Positions 1-11,042 of a stretch of DNA of 64,000 nucleotides are shown here, piece by piece. The notes below the pieces were generated by a model that had not been told where the DNA came from, ran no database searches, and saw nothing but the letters and a program-made list of their open reading frames with translations. Each line of letters begins with the position of its first letter. Position 1 is the first letter of the stretch. A program made the position numbers and the translations under genes. The DNA is from Antedon bifida (taxonomy: Eukaryota; Echinodermata; Crinoidea; Comatulida; Antedonidae): NCBI GenBank assembly GCA_963402885.1, contig OY727097.1:28389401-28453400 (forward strand), given 5' to 3'.

Positions 1-1493
1 ACAGAGTGACCATTCCCAATAATAAAGAAAGTACACGTATAGTTCAATTTTGTGATTCTCTATATCATGTTAAAATCTGTTATTTATAGGTATTAATTTA
101 CTGATTTGTTTCATCTTGTATTGAGACGAAACAATGAAAGAGAACAGTTAGCATTATCGCGAAAAAAATGACGAAGAAAAACAACGATAAATACATTTCA
201 TGTATTCAATAGTATGTAGGCCACTGGCCCAAGTACAATAATATAAAATAGTACATATTATACAATAAGAAGTAGTAACAGCAAAATAATTAGTTCTCTG
301 TTTATATGCGAAAATAAACTGTATGACATCCTGTAAAATTCGGTTAGTTAATCAAAACCACATTGAATTTAGCGCTGATGATAATACACGCATGATATTA
401 ACATATACGTACTTAACTGTGTCGCTTATACAAATCCATCACCATTAGGGCGTCGACGATGAGTTAACATCTTATTATCCGCTTACATCATCCTTAATAT
501 TATACAGTATGTATTTAACTATGATTTTAGGCTAATGGTGAATTATCGTCGGCTGGAGGGTCAAGTAGACCTTTAGTAGGATTAGCGTGTCAATGTTTAA
601 GAAACAGGATCAATTTGATTGATTGGATTAGATTATCATGGATCAGCTACCAACGTAATAAATGTTGAATTGACAGTAGTGGATTAAGACGGATTAGTCC
701 GGTTCCTTGTATTGAAATTTGTAATTGATATTACGAACAGTGGCATGTTACATGAAGTGACTTTCAATATGTAAAAGAATGTTTGTAAGTATAAGAAAGC
801 TGTAATTAGGTTATGTTTTAATTTGTATTATTTTGTTTGCGAGTGGTTTCGAGTGGTTGCGTGTGTCTGTAAAGATTATACGTTTTGTTCTTGTTTATTA
901 CTAAATTAGTGATAAGATAATAATAATTTATTTGGAAGCTAAACTTTTTAAACAGTGACACACTTCTTGAATGAAGGTGTGTCCAGAGTAAGTAAAATAA
1001 AATTTAGAGAAAAAAAATGATTTAACAATAGGCCTATTTACAGTACAGAAAAGAAACTTGAAATAAATGATATAAAAAATAACATTAACAAAAGTAATAC
1101 AGTATTTAAAAAGCAAGGAACTAATCATTTTCATTGTTGTAGCTGATAATGTAGCTTTAATACTACAATTTATTTTTTGTTGTTTTATATGGAAGTACTG
1201 TACTATAAATAAACAACATTGTATTACTTGCCTGTCGAGTGTTAATTACTTAAGACTTGTTAATTTGATTTTAACACACAAACAAGCGTCATGGTTCAAC
1301 GCACATATATTAGATAGCCTAATTTAAAGCCTTCGTTATTCACTACCTATGTAAAGTTTAAATTCTATCCAAATTAATACTAATTATGTTTGTTAGTGGG
1401 ATAATAGTGCAGTTACTCATACATTACAATACCAGTAATTAACAGACAGCCTGCATGGTTATTAATGATGATATCTTGTAGCAGTTCGGTTTC
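1..1493. other. gene-free AT-rich stretch
   Basis: No convincing coding region, RNA gene or organised repeat was seen. The only open frames are short, AT-rich and of low complexity. Treated as intergenic. Confidence 0.6.
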
Positions 1494-1692
1494 TTAAAGC
1501 CTGTTTTCCTGTCGACGTTATTCGACGCTATCGGCGATCTTCTACGTAAACATTCAAATGTTAACGATTTACAGGAAAAGGTACCCGCTGCCGTTATCAT
1601 TTCAACTTGATCGTTTTCAAACGATCGTCGTTGAACTGTTAACGATCAACGAAAGATAGCGTCGAATAACGTCGACAGGAAAACAGGCTTAA
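1494..1692. mobile_element. MITE family E, 36-bp perfect terminal inverted repeats
   Basis: A 199-bp inverted-repeat element. The left end starts AAGCCTGTTTTCCTGTCGAC, and the last 36 bases before the right TTAA are its exact reverse complement. TTAA is present at both edges (1494-1497 and 1689-1692), consistent with a TTAA target-site duplication as made by piggyBac-type transposases. There is no coding capacity, so it is non-autonomous. Perfect arms suggest a fairly recent insertion. Only one copy was noticed in the window. Confidence 0.85.
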
Positions 1693-2104
1693 GATGTAAA
1701 CAGATTTTCTCAATTAATTTGATAGAACCGACTATGTAAAACTTGTGTAAGGCATTTCGTGAAGCCAGTATGTACAGTATACCGTGTATAATATATTGCT
1801 TTATTTTATCTCCTTTTTGTAATGTATATTATCACATTCCTTTTAATGCCAGACGCAATTATCTTTTTAATATTTAAATAGTCTATATTGAAATCAAACA
1901 TATTGATTACTGCTGTAAAATGTTTTCTTTCTGTAATATAGTAAGTTGTACTAGATTTCAATAAGATAGTCATTCAGTGTCAGACTTAATTTGTACACTA
2001 AACTAACTTATACATTGTCTGAACGCTAATTTAAATCTAAGAAAAAAGTCTCCATTGCTTTCAACAACACGCCGCATCATCGAAATCTAAAACTCGCAGA
2101 ATTC

Positions 2105-2385
2105 TGAATAAAAACAAATAAATAATAATCTTAATAATAATAATGGAAATTTGTAAAGCGCAAGCATCCGTCTAAAAAAAAGACGCTCACTGCGCTACTG
2201 ACAACAAAGAACATGAAAAAAAGTTACAAATCTTAAAGACTACAAACATTACAAATACGCTACAAGTTTTCTGGATGAATGCATATAATGTACTAGAGTT
2301 TTGAATATGAGATGGCAGGCGATTCCATAGCATTGGAGCACAGTTAGTAAATGAACGGTCGATTTTAGTTAGCATTCCAAGGCTG
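2105..2385 (-). mobile_element. 3' end of a CR1/L2-like LINE (relic)
   Basis: Read on the minus strand, 2187-2375 encodes DRSFTNCAPMLWNRLP followed by a serine-rich stretch. The A-P-x-L-W-N-x-L-P pattern is typical of the extreme C-terminus of the reverse-transcriptase polyprotein in CR1/L2-type non-LTR retrotransposons. It is followed by GCTTGCGCTTTACAAATTTC and a short ATT-repeat tail, which resembles the GCGCTATACAAAT plus (ATT)n 3' ends common in that clade. No upstream RT domains are present, so this is a 5'-truncated copy. The clade assignment is by motif memory and not by search. Confidence 0.65.
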
Positions 2386-5244
2386 GATATTTACTTTTTG
2401 TTAAATTTATTTTTATCAAAACTATTTTAAAATTATAGGAGTAGATTAGATGACTCATTGAAAAACAAAAACACGACAATGAAAAGTTATTTGTTTGAAA
2501 GTTATTTGTTGGAAATCCAGGGCCACCGTATACAACACACTGAACACACCTTTGCATATTGAAAATGACAATACAGTAAGGATCACCAAATTAACAAGAA
2601 ATCGTTGTGGTGATTGTTATTATTCTGTTGGGTCATGGTAGAACAGTATTTTTGTTCTCTTTTGCGAGTCGTCCCACTTTCATTTAATTTTAATATTACA
2701 ATGAAAACTATAAAGGGCACTCAGAGAGCGCAAACCTCCGCCTATGAGGCATATGAAAATTGAATGACGTTTTCCCATAGGCCTACAGCTATGAAACCAT
2801 CCATTGAAAAATCTTATGAAAATCGGGCAATAAAGATTTGAGTAATCCTGCTAACTTACAAATATAGACAGAAACAAACACACTCGATTGACCTCATACT
2901 ATCGCCATTCTTGCGGAGAGAATAACTTAATCATCTACAATTGCCTATACCTTTTAAGGTATTACAATTTTTATGGTAAAACAAGATATAATATCAAAAA
3001 TAAACGTGAAGTTTGGAACAAGGCTGTTGGCTTATACGATTGAAACGTTTGAAAAAATGCAGAAGACATTGCTTTAGTGAAGTCGGTGCGTGAAAAACGT
3101 ACAATGAATTAATATTAAAGTGTACATCTGCAGACTTCATCAGCCTATATATTATTAACACACTTGTAATCTATTGCCATCAATCCTGTCATAATTCGTC
3201 AGTAAATTCATGATTTAATAACATTAATGAAGTCAACATATGTGCGTTCAAATTAGCCGATTCGGTATTTAAATTTTCCGTCATGCAGAATCCCCGTTTG
3301 TTTATGAGATGATGCGGTTTGTGTGCACACGCGCAACTACGTATCGCAACTTGTACACACGAGTCGTGACAACAAACAAGGCACTCAATTTCAGCACTCA
3401 GCAAGTGTAAGAATGTATAGATTACTTAGTACGCAAAATACTAATATTTTGAGTTGTTCATGGAGAATAGTTTTAGCTCTTTAAATATTTATTAATAGTA
3501 CTTTACATCAACACTTCGTGATGAAGGTGTGAAACTGATTAAATTCTCGCTATACAGTAACATTACGATATACATATATTAGTTTAATGTGACATTGAAA
3601 TGAGTTATTTTTAAAAGCATTTAACACATTGTCTGCGGGAGATTTCAAGACAGTTTACAGCTTCTGGATCATCGCAATAGCAGAGTAGGCCTACAATATC
3701 TACGGTATATCAAGATATCTGTTAAAACATGGTGTTACTATTATAGTCGGTAAACAACTCTCTCAGCGACCGATCTGGGCTTATTATGAAGGCACACACA
3801 TCTGCGTAGGCAGTGATACCGATATGCGGCCTTTTTATTTCGACTACTCAGTTATTGAGCATGTTCATATTATTTCTTAGGAAGCGCAGAATGACTTTTC
3901 CACTCAACAGCTGCGTAGTCGTGTGACAAGTTCTAAAAACGAAATGTTGCTATTGGTGTCACTGCCACAGGCGTAAGCTAAAATTGTCCCCTTGATTTGA
4001 GTGCTTTCTAATTACTCAATAAGTCAGCAACCTTTAGGCCTTTCGGTCATCGATCGATAGGTTTGGAATCGAACGGGAAACCAAACTCGCTAACGAACGA
4101 AGATGCAAATTGATTCAATGCAACATACAATCAATCTGTGTGAAGGACAATGAAAATAATTGTAACACATATGTGTATAGAAATTCGAATGAAAACAATT
4201 TCGGATCCTTGTGTCACTGATGAACTGTCTAGCAGCTCGATCCGATTATGAGGCGACGGTAATGCTAAAAAATGAGTACTTATTGTATGTGTTGATATAT
4301 AATTTATGCCATGATTCAACACTGTAGGGATTTAATATACAGTGTATAATGAAGAAGCATGATAAGCTACATATCATTCTTCATAATCATATTATCCACG
4401 TCATGTTAAAAAAGGAATATTTTATGTCTAATGTAATTAATTCTCTAAAATATCTCAAATTGTAATCAAAATATGTGAAGCGCTTTGATCAACTTGGAAA
4501 AGCCCATACGCAATCATTATTAATTCTCTCTAGACGTATAAAATAGACTTGTCATGGTCAGCCTCTTGGTCATCCAATTATCGGTACTGTACGTATCTAG
4601 ATGTTTCCAGTATTATTCTCGATACTGTATAATATGTACAGTATCATAGATGAATTATGTGATACAGTATCACTATTATATATCACATGTGATGCATCAT
4701 TGGCTATAGGTCTAAATCTGATACAGTGTCACATATATCACATGTGATACATCATTAGCCATAAGCATAACGCTAACCGTAACATATAATACAGGCGCAA
4801 TATGTGATACATGTATGACACTGTTATAGATAATTTGCCATGATACTGGACTAAATATGCCATGTGGAGATACAGTACAGAGACCGGGCGCAGAAAGGAT
4901 ATTCAACCTGAAGCGAATGGTTAGATTTACAATGTACTTGCAATGTACATTAATAACAACGCATTTCAAGATATATTTCTGTATCAAATAATATTGCTAT
5001 TATTTCAATAATTACAATGGTAATTCAATATTGATAGTAAAAACTGTAATGGTATTTTAATGTACGTTTATTATTTTAATGACAATGAGAATGGATATGT
5101 ATATTTGCCTATGTTAATAAGATACATTTGTTATGATAATAATTGAACATTAATACAGCAATACGTTTATATAATTAGTTGCTAGTTTATATAGTGGGGA
5201 ATGGATTTATATATTTATACTGAAAATATAAATATAGGTTTAAT
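2386..5244. other. gene-free stretch with degenerate inverted and tandem repeats
   Basis: No gene seen. Around 3833-3925 there is an imperfect inverted repeat ending in CTGCGTAGTCGTGTG, related to the element at 23.74 kb. At 4678-4710 and 4735-4767 a TATATCACATGTGAT-containing module of about 32 bp is tandemly duplicated at 57-bp spacing, inside a larger GATACAGTATC-rich palindromic patch (4610-4830). Otherwise featureless AT-rich DNA. Confidence 0.5.
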
Positions 5245-5547
5245 CAAGGAAATCTAACAACAAGATGCTGCTGAGATCAAAAGATCTATCTGTGGCTGCG
5301 CACGATCAGTTCCACTCCCCTTAATGCTGGGTTCCCACTAGTACGCAATGACGCAAGCGCAACGCAACCTAATTGACCAATGACAATCGACAGTTCGGAT
5401 AATCATCGCTTGTGATTGGTCAAGTTACTTTGCGTTGCGTCCTAGTGGGAACCAAAGTTAACAGGCACCGCGCGTCGCAGAGAATATGTAACATACTGTT
5501 GGTATTTGTCAAGGCGAGCTCAGTGTCCTGTTGTTAGATTGCCTTGG
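5245..5547. mobile_element. MITE family C, interrupted by a family B MITE
   Basis: The left end AAGGAAATCTAACAACA and the right end TGTTGTTAGATTGCCTT are near-perfect inverted repeats. Between them is a conserved interior (TCTGTGGCTGCG near the left, GGCGAGCTCAGTGTCCTGTT near the right) shared with the copy at 34796-35005. The interior is split by a nested family B element at 5321-5461. Non-coding. Confidence 0.75.
5321..5461. mobile_element. MITE family B nested in family C
   Basis: Inverted ends GGTTCCCACTAG and CTAGTGGGAACC enclose GACGCAA-type repeats and a TTGACCAATGACAA / TTGTGATTGGTCAA inverted pair. TTAA lies at both boundaries (5321-5324 and 5458-5461). Removing the element and one TTAA would restore the family C interior, so the insertion is a direct record of TTAA-specific transposition. 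Confidence 0.75.
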
Positions 5548-5897
5548 TATAATCATGGACCTATAAATTATAAAGCACGCATGCAAGCAATGTGCGTAAA
5601 CATTGCGCGCCTCTCGCAACTGACGTATATCAAATATGATAAGAGGTTTGCCGGTACCAGTTATATATCAAGGGGACTTCATTAACGACAGCTAATTATA
5701 TAATATTCACTTACGATGACTAGCATTGTACTGTAGGAGCTGTATTGACGTATGTCACCACTCAAACGTCAATCAAAACGATTCAAATCTATTAAGTTTC
5801 ATTTTAAACTTCTATTGTTATATAAAATGACATTGAACAGCATACGTTTTAACTGTGTAATAAAAAGTGGCCATTTAAGAGTCGTGCATCGTCAATC

Positions 5898-6025
5898 TAA
5901 AGCTTTGTCTACACTATCAAACTTGATGTGACACAAAAATCACTACCATATTTAAACATATCACTACCATATTTGGGCACATCACACTTTTGTCAAACTA
6001 GTTTGATAGTGTAGACATAGCTTTA
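5898..6025. mobile_element. MITE family A, copy 1
   Basis: Ends match the family consensus TAAAGCTCTGTCTACACTAT and its reverse complement, with a TA dinucleotide at each edge. The interior has the two CACTACCATATTT modules and GACAAA tracts found in the other copies. About 128 bp, shorter than most copies. Non-coding. Confidence 0.8.
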
Positions 6026-8055
6026 CAATGATGCGATTATGTTAATTCACATTTAAATCAGGCCTAGTGATTACTTATTAGCGTTCTAGATTTTTTCCGT
6101 CCGTTAATAAAAAAAAAACCCAAATGATTTATTAAGTCCCGATAGGTATATACAGAACTGTTAATGTAAATAAGTCTTTTGACATTTCGGATAGTTTCTG
6201 CAATAATTACTATGTTTACTGTATACTGTCAATTTAGCTTGATAGACCGCATTAAAAAAATAAATAAATACACTCCTAGCTGACAACTAATCCTAAATAT
6301 CGATGCTCCAGACAAAACCAAAACACATGGAAACTCAATTGCGAGTATAGCATACATTTATTAAGGTTAATAATGTACTTTTTACACATATTAGTATTAA
6401 ATACATGTTATATGCGTGAATGATATCATCTATTGAATCAGTAGATTCTCGTATGGCGGCATGTTACACCAGAAACCCTGTTTATTGTCATTATACATGA
6501 TACAGTACGAGCCATAAGTCGATCTTTTTTAACTTTCTGGGATTTCTGTTCGTATCGTACTTAAGCTTAAATGATTGTATATCGACTTTAAGGAAAAACA
6601 AAACATATGTATGTGTTGATTTATTTAACGAATCGTTTCTACCAATATTTGACTATACTCAATTATGTCTGTATACTCAAGAGACTGCAATACCAGATAA
6701 TGAGAAATATGTTTTTTGGTGCTAATACATAAATTACAGTTAAGGTTAGTTTGGACAAGTAAACATAAGTTACCTCACTCGCTACTTCTACATCTTAGTA
6801 GATTAGATAGATCTTCTAAATGGAAAGGTATGATTAAATATAATATGTTACAATAAATTCAAGATGTACGTATCTAAAGATGACGCTAAACAAATTGAAA
6901 ATAATCACACTTTACCGGCTTAGATTATCAATTTAAAGAAAATCGAAAATGCGGTTTTTGTAAACAAACTGGCCTTGAAAGATATAATATATTTATTATA
7001 TCTGCGATATTACGAAGACAGTTGATAATGCGCGCGTACACAAGTTGATACTCGTGTACTCCTGATTAAAAGAGACACATCAGCTGACGTGCGCGCGCAC
7101 ACACGCTGCTTGATGATTCTATACGATTGTATTTTGTGTCTCTCTACATGAGGTCACTTCATAGGATTGGAATTCTATCAAGTTTGATCGACCAGCTCAA
7201 TTGAGAAATGACCCCTGTGACGACATATCAACTTTCCCTTTAAATGAGTAGGGTAATTATTAATTTAAGATTTTTACAAATATGAATTTTACAAATTACA
7301 TTACACTATACAAATGTTTGATTTAAGAGATTTCTTTTTAGGAAATTTCTCAAATGGCAAAGATTTTTGTTTCCATCAATAGAAAGGCATTCCTGAAATG
7401 CAACTATCTAACAAACAAATATTTTAACATTGGTATTTCTGAGATATACATAATGTTACGAAAAACATATATTCTGTGATGCTCGGGGACGGTTATAGGA
7501 TGATCAGATTGAAATGTCACGTAGGCCCGCACATCTAAATAATAATTATTGACATACTGTAAAATGTCAGATACATTTTACAAACAGTAGAATTCCTAAG
7601 GGTTCAAATTGGTATCCAAAACAATTTTAGCGTTGAAACATATATTATCCTCTTTTTTTTTTTGTTAATAAGGGTGTACACTGAATAGGAGGGGTTTCCA
7701 ACAGTTGATAGTTGGTCATACGGTCCACAACGGTGTACAGTTAAACGTTGTATATTCAATAAAGAAAGACACTGATGAAAGTCAGCTTTCTTACTTATGT
7801 TCTCATCTTGACAAATGTAACAATATAGCCTAATAATGTATTATAATTATTGCGAGCTCCGCGTGTGCGTGTAATGTACGCGGTAACACGCGGTATTAAT
7901 TTGTATGAATCCGACACATTTTCTAATTCTACTCTCATTTTCTCTGGATTAAAATGAGTTACTTTTTGTATATAACCGAATTTCATCACGTAGGGTATTA
8001 CTAGCTTGTTATTCGGATCAAGACGGATAGACAGAGCACGTATTATTCTTGCCTT
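6026..8055. other. gene-free stretch downstream of GPCR 1
   Basis: No gene seen. It is AT-rich, with a patch of alternating purine-pyrimidine GTGCGCGCGCACACACGC at about 7088-7105 that could adopt left-handed DNA. The 3' UTR of the minus-strand GPCR at 8056 should lie in the right part, but no clear polyadenylation signal was identified. Confidence 0.5.
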
Positions 8056-9174
8056 TTACAGATTAGCTGTCGTTCGTGTCTCGTTAGTGTTGAGTTCGTC
8101 TGCTCTCTGGTAACTTCCACGAGATGGACAATTCCAACCGTGACACAGTGAACAGTATGTATCCCAAAATGCCTTGGTATATCGAGGGCTGAGTGCGGTG
8201 TAGACGAGTACATTAATTGCAGAATTCAAGTAAGATAATGACCGCGCAATATCGGCCAGCAACAGCGTAACAGGTTGGTTGGTAATATTGTCTTGATGTT
8301 GCACGAACATATCTGTAAACATCCAGACGATTGATATGATTTCAAAAGGCGCCAATAATATAAAGAATAGGATTCCGTTAACAATTAACATCATTGTAAT
8401 TTGATTTCTTCGTTTGGTGCTATCCACTAAGGCGTTATCACTTCGTTCAATGTTGCGTTCTCTTTTCTTTAATTCGTTCAATATCCGGGCGTATAGAAAT
8501 ACGTTAAAAACGAATGCAACAAAAAAGGGTAATGTCTGTACTCCGTACGTGTAGAAAAGAAAGTTCGGATGAATTGGTAAACAGACGCCGGTAGAGTCTG
8601 GCATATCACTGATGGTTTCAGGCCATACATAACAAAGCAATATATATTCAATATTTCCTGGGACAAATGATATTGCTAGAAATGCCGAAAATAAGGTGTT
8701 TATCATAATTAGATTTCTGGCGCGTTGTTTCGCGGTAACTTTCCCGCTAAAAACTTGGGTCGGACGACAAACGGCGCAGTAACGTTCAAAGGAAACCAAT
8801 GTTACGAAGCCAATAGATGCAAAGTACGTCATACTCCAAAAGAACGTAGCAAATGCACATCCAAAGCTACCATAAACACTGTCGTATGTACCAACAAGCG
8901 GAGACAGATGATAGCGAAACATTTTATCTCCGACAGTAAACAACAGGAAAAAAATATCTGCGATACTAAGAGCCACTAAATAATAATTAGTAATCGTTCT
9001 CATGTACGCAACATGTATAACGACATATATAAATGCAGCATTGCTGACAAGTCCAACCAATAACAGCACAGGAAAAACCAAAGACAAAAATACTCTATCA
9101 ACTTTTGAATATTGATAACTTTCCAATTCGTGTTCACTAACATTCAAAAGTATGCATTCATTATAAAACGCCAT
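8056..9174 (-). CDS. Class A peptide-type GPCR (TRHR/NMUR-like), GPCR 1
   Basis: Single-exon seven-transmembrane receptor, 372 aa, starting at the ATG at 9174-9172. An in-frame TTG 18 nt upstream is not taken as the start. N-glycosylation site NVS at 11-13. TM1 about 28-54 (SNAAF), TM2 64-86 with L-S-I-A-D (69-73), C106 starting TM3, ERY at 130-132, ECL2 C181 in CYVWPE, TM5 with PFF at 216-218, TM6 258-280 with RNQITMMLIVN, TM7 about 303-325. Family knowledge: such receptors bind a peptide and signal through a G protein; the two cysteines form the ECL2 disulfide. Oddities: the TM7 NPxxY motif reads NVLVY (321-325), TM6 lacks the toggle tryptophan (LLAPF), and TM4 lacks its usual tryptophan. 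Closest in style to TRH and neuromedin-U receptors. The ligand is unknown. Paralogous to the receptors at 37.1 and 43.3 kb. Confidence 0.9.
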   Translation of the reverse strand: MAFYNECILLNVSEHELESYQYSKVDRVFLSLVFPVLLLVGLVSNAAFIYVVIHVAYMRTITNYYLVALSIADIFFLLFTVGDKMFRYHLSPLVGTYDSVYGSFGCAFATFFWSMTYFASIGFVTLVSFERYCAVCRPTQVFSGKVTAKQRARNLIMINTLFSAFLAISFVPGNIEYILLCYVWPETISDMPDSTGVCLPIHPNFLFYTYGVQTLPFFVAFVFNVFLYARILNELKKRERNIERSDNALVDSTKRRNQITMMLIVNGILFFILLAPFEIISIVWMFTDMFVQHQDNITNQPVTLLLADIARSLSYLNSAINVLVYTALSPRYTKAFWDTYCSLCHGWNCPSRGSYQRADELNTNETRTTANL

Positions 9175-9593
9175 TTTGATAATGTTTAGCAAAAAACCTC
9201 ACCTAATTGACCAGTTCCTAAGACTTAGCTTCGTCCAGTATTACTTTTCTCAACAGTAGAAATCATTGTGAAAAAGATGAAGTGAAAAAAAACCTGGTTA
9301 GTCCGACTGTGAGGTCAAAGCAAAAAGCCCGCACTAATAACTATTTAGCATGTATAGTCTGGTTTCTTGCACAGTGTTCGAGCGAACTGATCGTTATGCT
9401 CTTGTACACTCTATATTATACACAATCCAGTGCTTCTGTTATGATGACGTAGCTAGATTCTGCTCATTCCGATTCGCTCGAGTAAAGAGTATAAAACACA
9501 AATATCGCTTTCTTCTTAACATTAAGTGAGCTCTCCTCGAGTTATCAACATCACTCTATCAGTTATATCAACAATTTTCAAAAATTGTTCACC

Positions 9594-9871
9594 ATGATAA
9601 TGAATTACTACGGAATTGTTTTATCAGTAAAGCGTGGTTCCCACTAGCGACGCAACGCAATGCAGCGACGTATCGACGCAAAGTGTTGTATTGCGTAATC
9701 ACAAGTGGGAACCGACAGTGCTGCAAACATCGCAGGTTTGATTTCACGCACGCGGGGCAAACACAGTTATTAGAAAGGCATTTGCTTATGTTGCGTAGGT
9801 TGCGTTACTTTGCGTCGCTAGTGGGAACCAAGCTTTATCGATAAAACAATTGCGTAGTAATTCATTATTAC
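9594..9871. mobile_element. MITE family B, long-armed copy upstream of GPCR 1
   Basis: Inverted repeat of about 278 bp. The outer arms ATGAATTACTACGGAATTG and its near-perfect reverse complement flank family B ends (GGTTCCCACTAGCGACGCAA / TTGCGTCGCTAGTGGGAACC). It lies about 0.4 kb upstream of the GPCR 1 start codon, so within its probable promoter or 5' UTR region. Non-coding. Confidence 0.75.
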
Positions 9872-10592
9872 GACCGTTATAACGTCACGATGCCGAGGAG
9901 CGTGCACACATGATAACTTCTTATACACGATAGATGCGCAGTCTATTGTGCGTCTTCACAACTGTATTTGTATACAACTTGTATATCAGATTTAAAACAA
10001 GGCTATACTTGTGTATAAAGTTGGTGCAACCTCAATCTTCCTTCACTATGACACGCACGCCTTGTCTTACTAGGGAAGAGTGTCACTCTTCCCTCATCTT
10101 ACCATCAACATGACGGAAAGGATTGGGATTATAGGCAAGGCAACTACTGTAAACTAAATCATAATTCACACGGAAATGTCAAAACATTTACCAATAAGTT
10201 AAAACAAATATTAATAAGATGTAAACTTGAAAGAAAAATATGCCATTAATGCGTTTTAATGAATAATAACTATAAAAACAGTAAAACAAATGGTAAGGCT
10301 AAAAAAAAATGTTATGTTGAGGGACAAGGCAAATTCATTATGCACATAACTTGCATTAATTTGCTTAAAATCATGATTGAAGATTTGAAAATTTGAAGGT
10401 GATTTTTATACTAAATCAAAACGATTATTTATGGTAAAGGTGATTTATAGTGAGATTTTTTGAAGGTGATAAAATATTCATTCATTTTTTTTCTTAACTT
10501 TGTTTTGAATGAGAAAATAATGATTATCTATATATAATAATTTGACCATGGAATATAAGTTGAAAGAAAAGAAAAACTGATTTGACGTTTTT
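9872..10592. other. gene-free stretch
   Basis: No gene or organised repeat seen; AT-rich with homopolymer runs toward the minisatellite. Confidence 0.5.
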
Positions 10593-10917
10593 AAAACTTG
10601 ATTGGACCATTTGAAAACGGATTGGATCATTTGAAAACTTGATTGGACCATTTGAAAACTGATTGGACAATTTGAAAACTGATTGGATCATTCGAAAACT
10701 GATTGGACCATTTGAAAACTTAATTGGACCATTTGAAAACTTAATTGTACCATTTGAAAACTTGATTGGACCATTTGAAAACTTGATTGGACCATTTGAA
10801 AACTGATTGGACCATTTGAAAACTGATTGGACCATTTGAAAACTGATTGGACCATTTGAAAACTGATTGGACAATTTGAAAACTGATTGGACAATTTGAA
10901 AACTGATTGGACCATGC
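10593..10917. repeat. 20-21-bp minisatellite, about 16 units
   Basis: Tandem units of the form TTTGAAAACTGATTGGACCA, with single-base variants (GGATCA, GGACAA, TAATTGG). Because most units are 21 bp, open frames run through the array on the minus strand and encode reiterated QFSNGPI-type peptides. These are artefacts of the period, and no start context, splice signals or flanking coding sequence supports a gene. Confidence 0.9.
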
Positions 10918-10969
10918 AATAAAAAATGTTGGAACTACAGTACATTTATTGTAAAACCAACACTAACAC

Positions 10970-11042
10970 GGTCATACACATGGCTGCAGTCGCGTGCTCA
11001 AGTTAGTGTTTACCGACCGACCGACCGACCGACCGACACAAT
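10970..11042. mobile_element. solo terminal repeat of the long-TIR element, with (CCGA)n
   Basis: ATGGCTGCAGTCGCGTGCTC, then AGTTAGTGTTTACCGACC and a run of six CCGA units match the inverted ends of the 30755-32022 element. No partner end in inverted orientation was found nearby, so this is a solo end or a truncated copy. It lies about 50 bp from the minisatellite at 10593-10917. Confidence 0.65.

Noticed and set aside
8478..8979. Open frames overlapping GPCR 1 in other frames
   Set aside because: They are shadows of the receptor coding sequence.
9172..9192. Extended N-terminus of GPCR 1 from an in-frame TTG (also GPCR 2 and CEP44)
   Set aside because: A normal ATG follows within 15-18 nt in each case; in eukaryotes TTG initiation is rare, and the CEP44 start MSTGDL matches the family start.
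10524..10945. Open frames of 85 and 131 codons on the minus strand
   Set aside because: They are produced by the 20-21-bp minisatellite; the peptides are reiterations of the unit with no flanking coding evidence.
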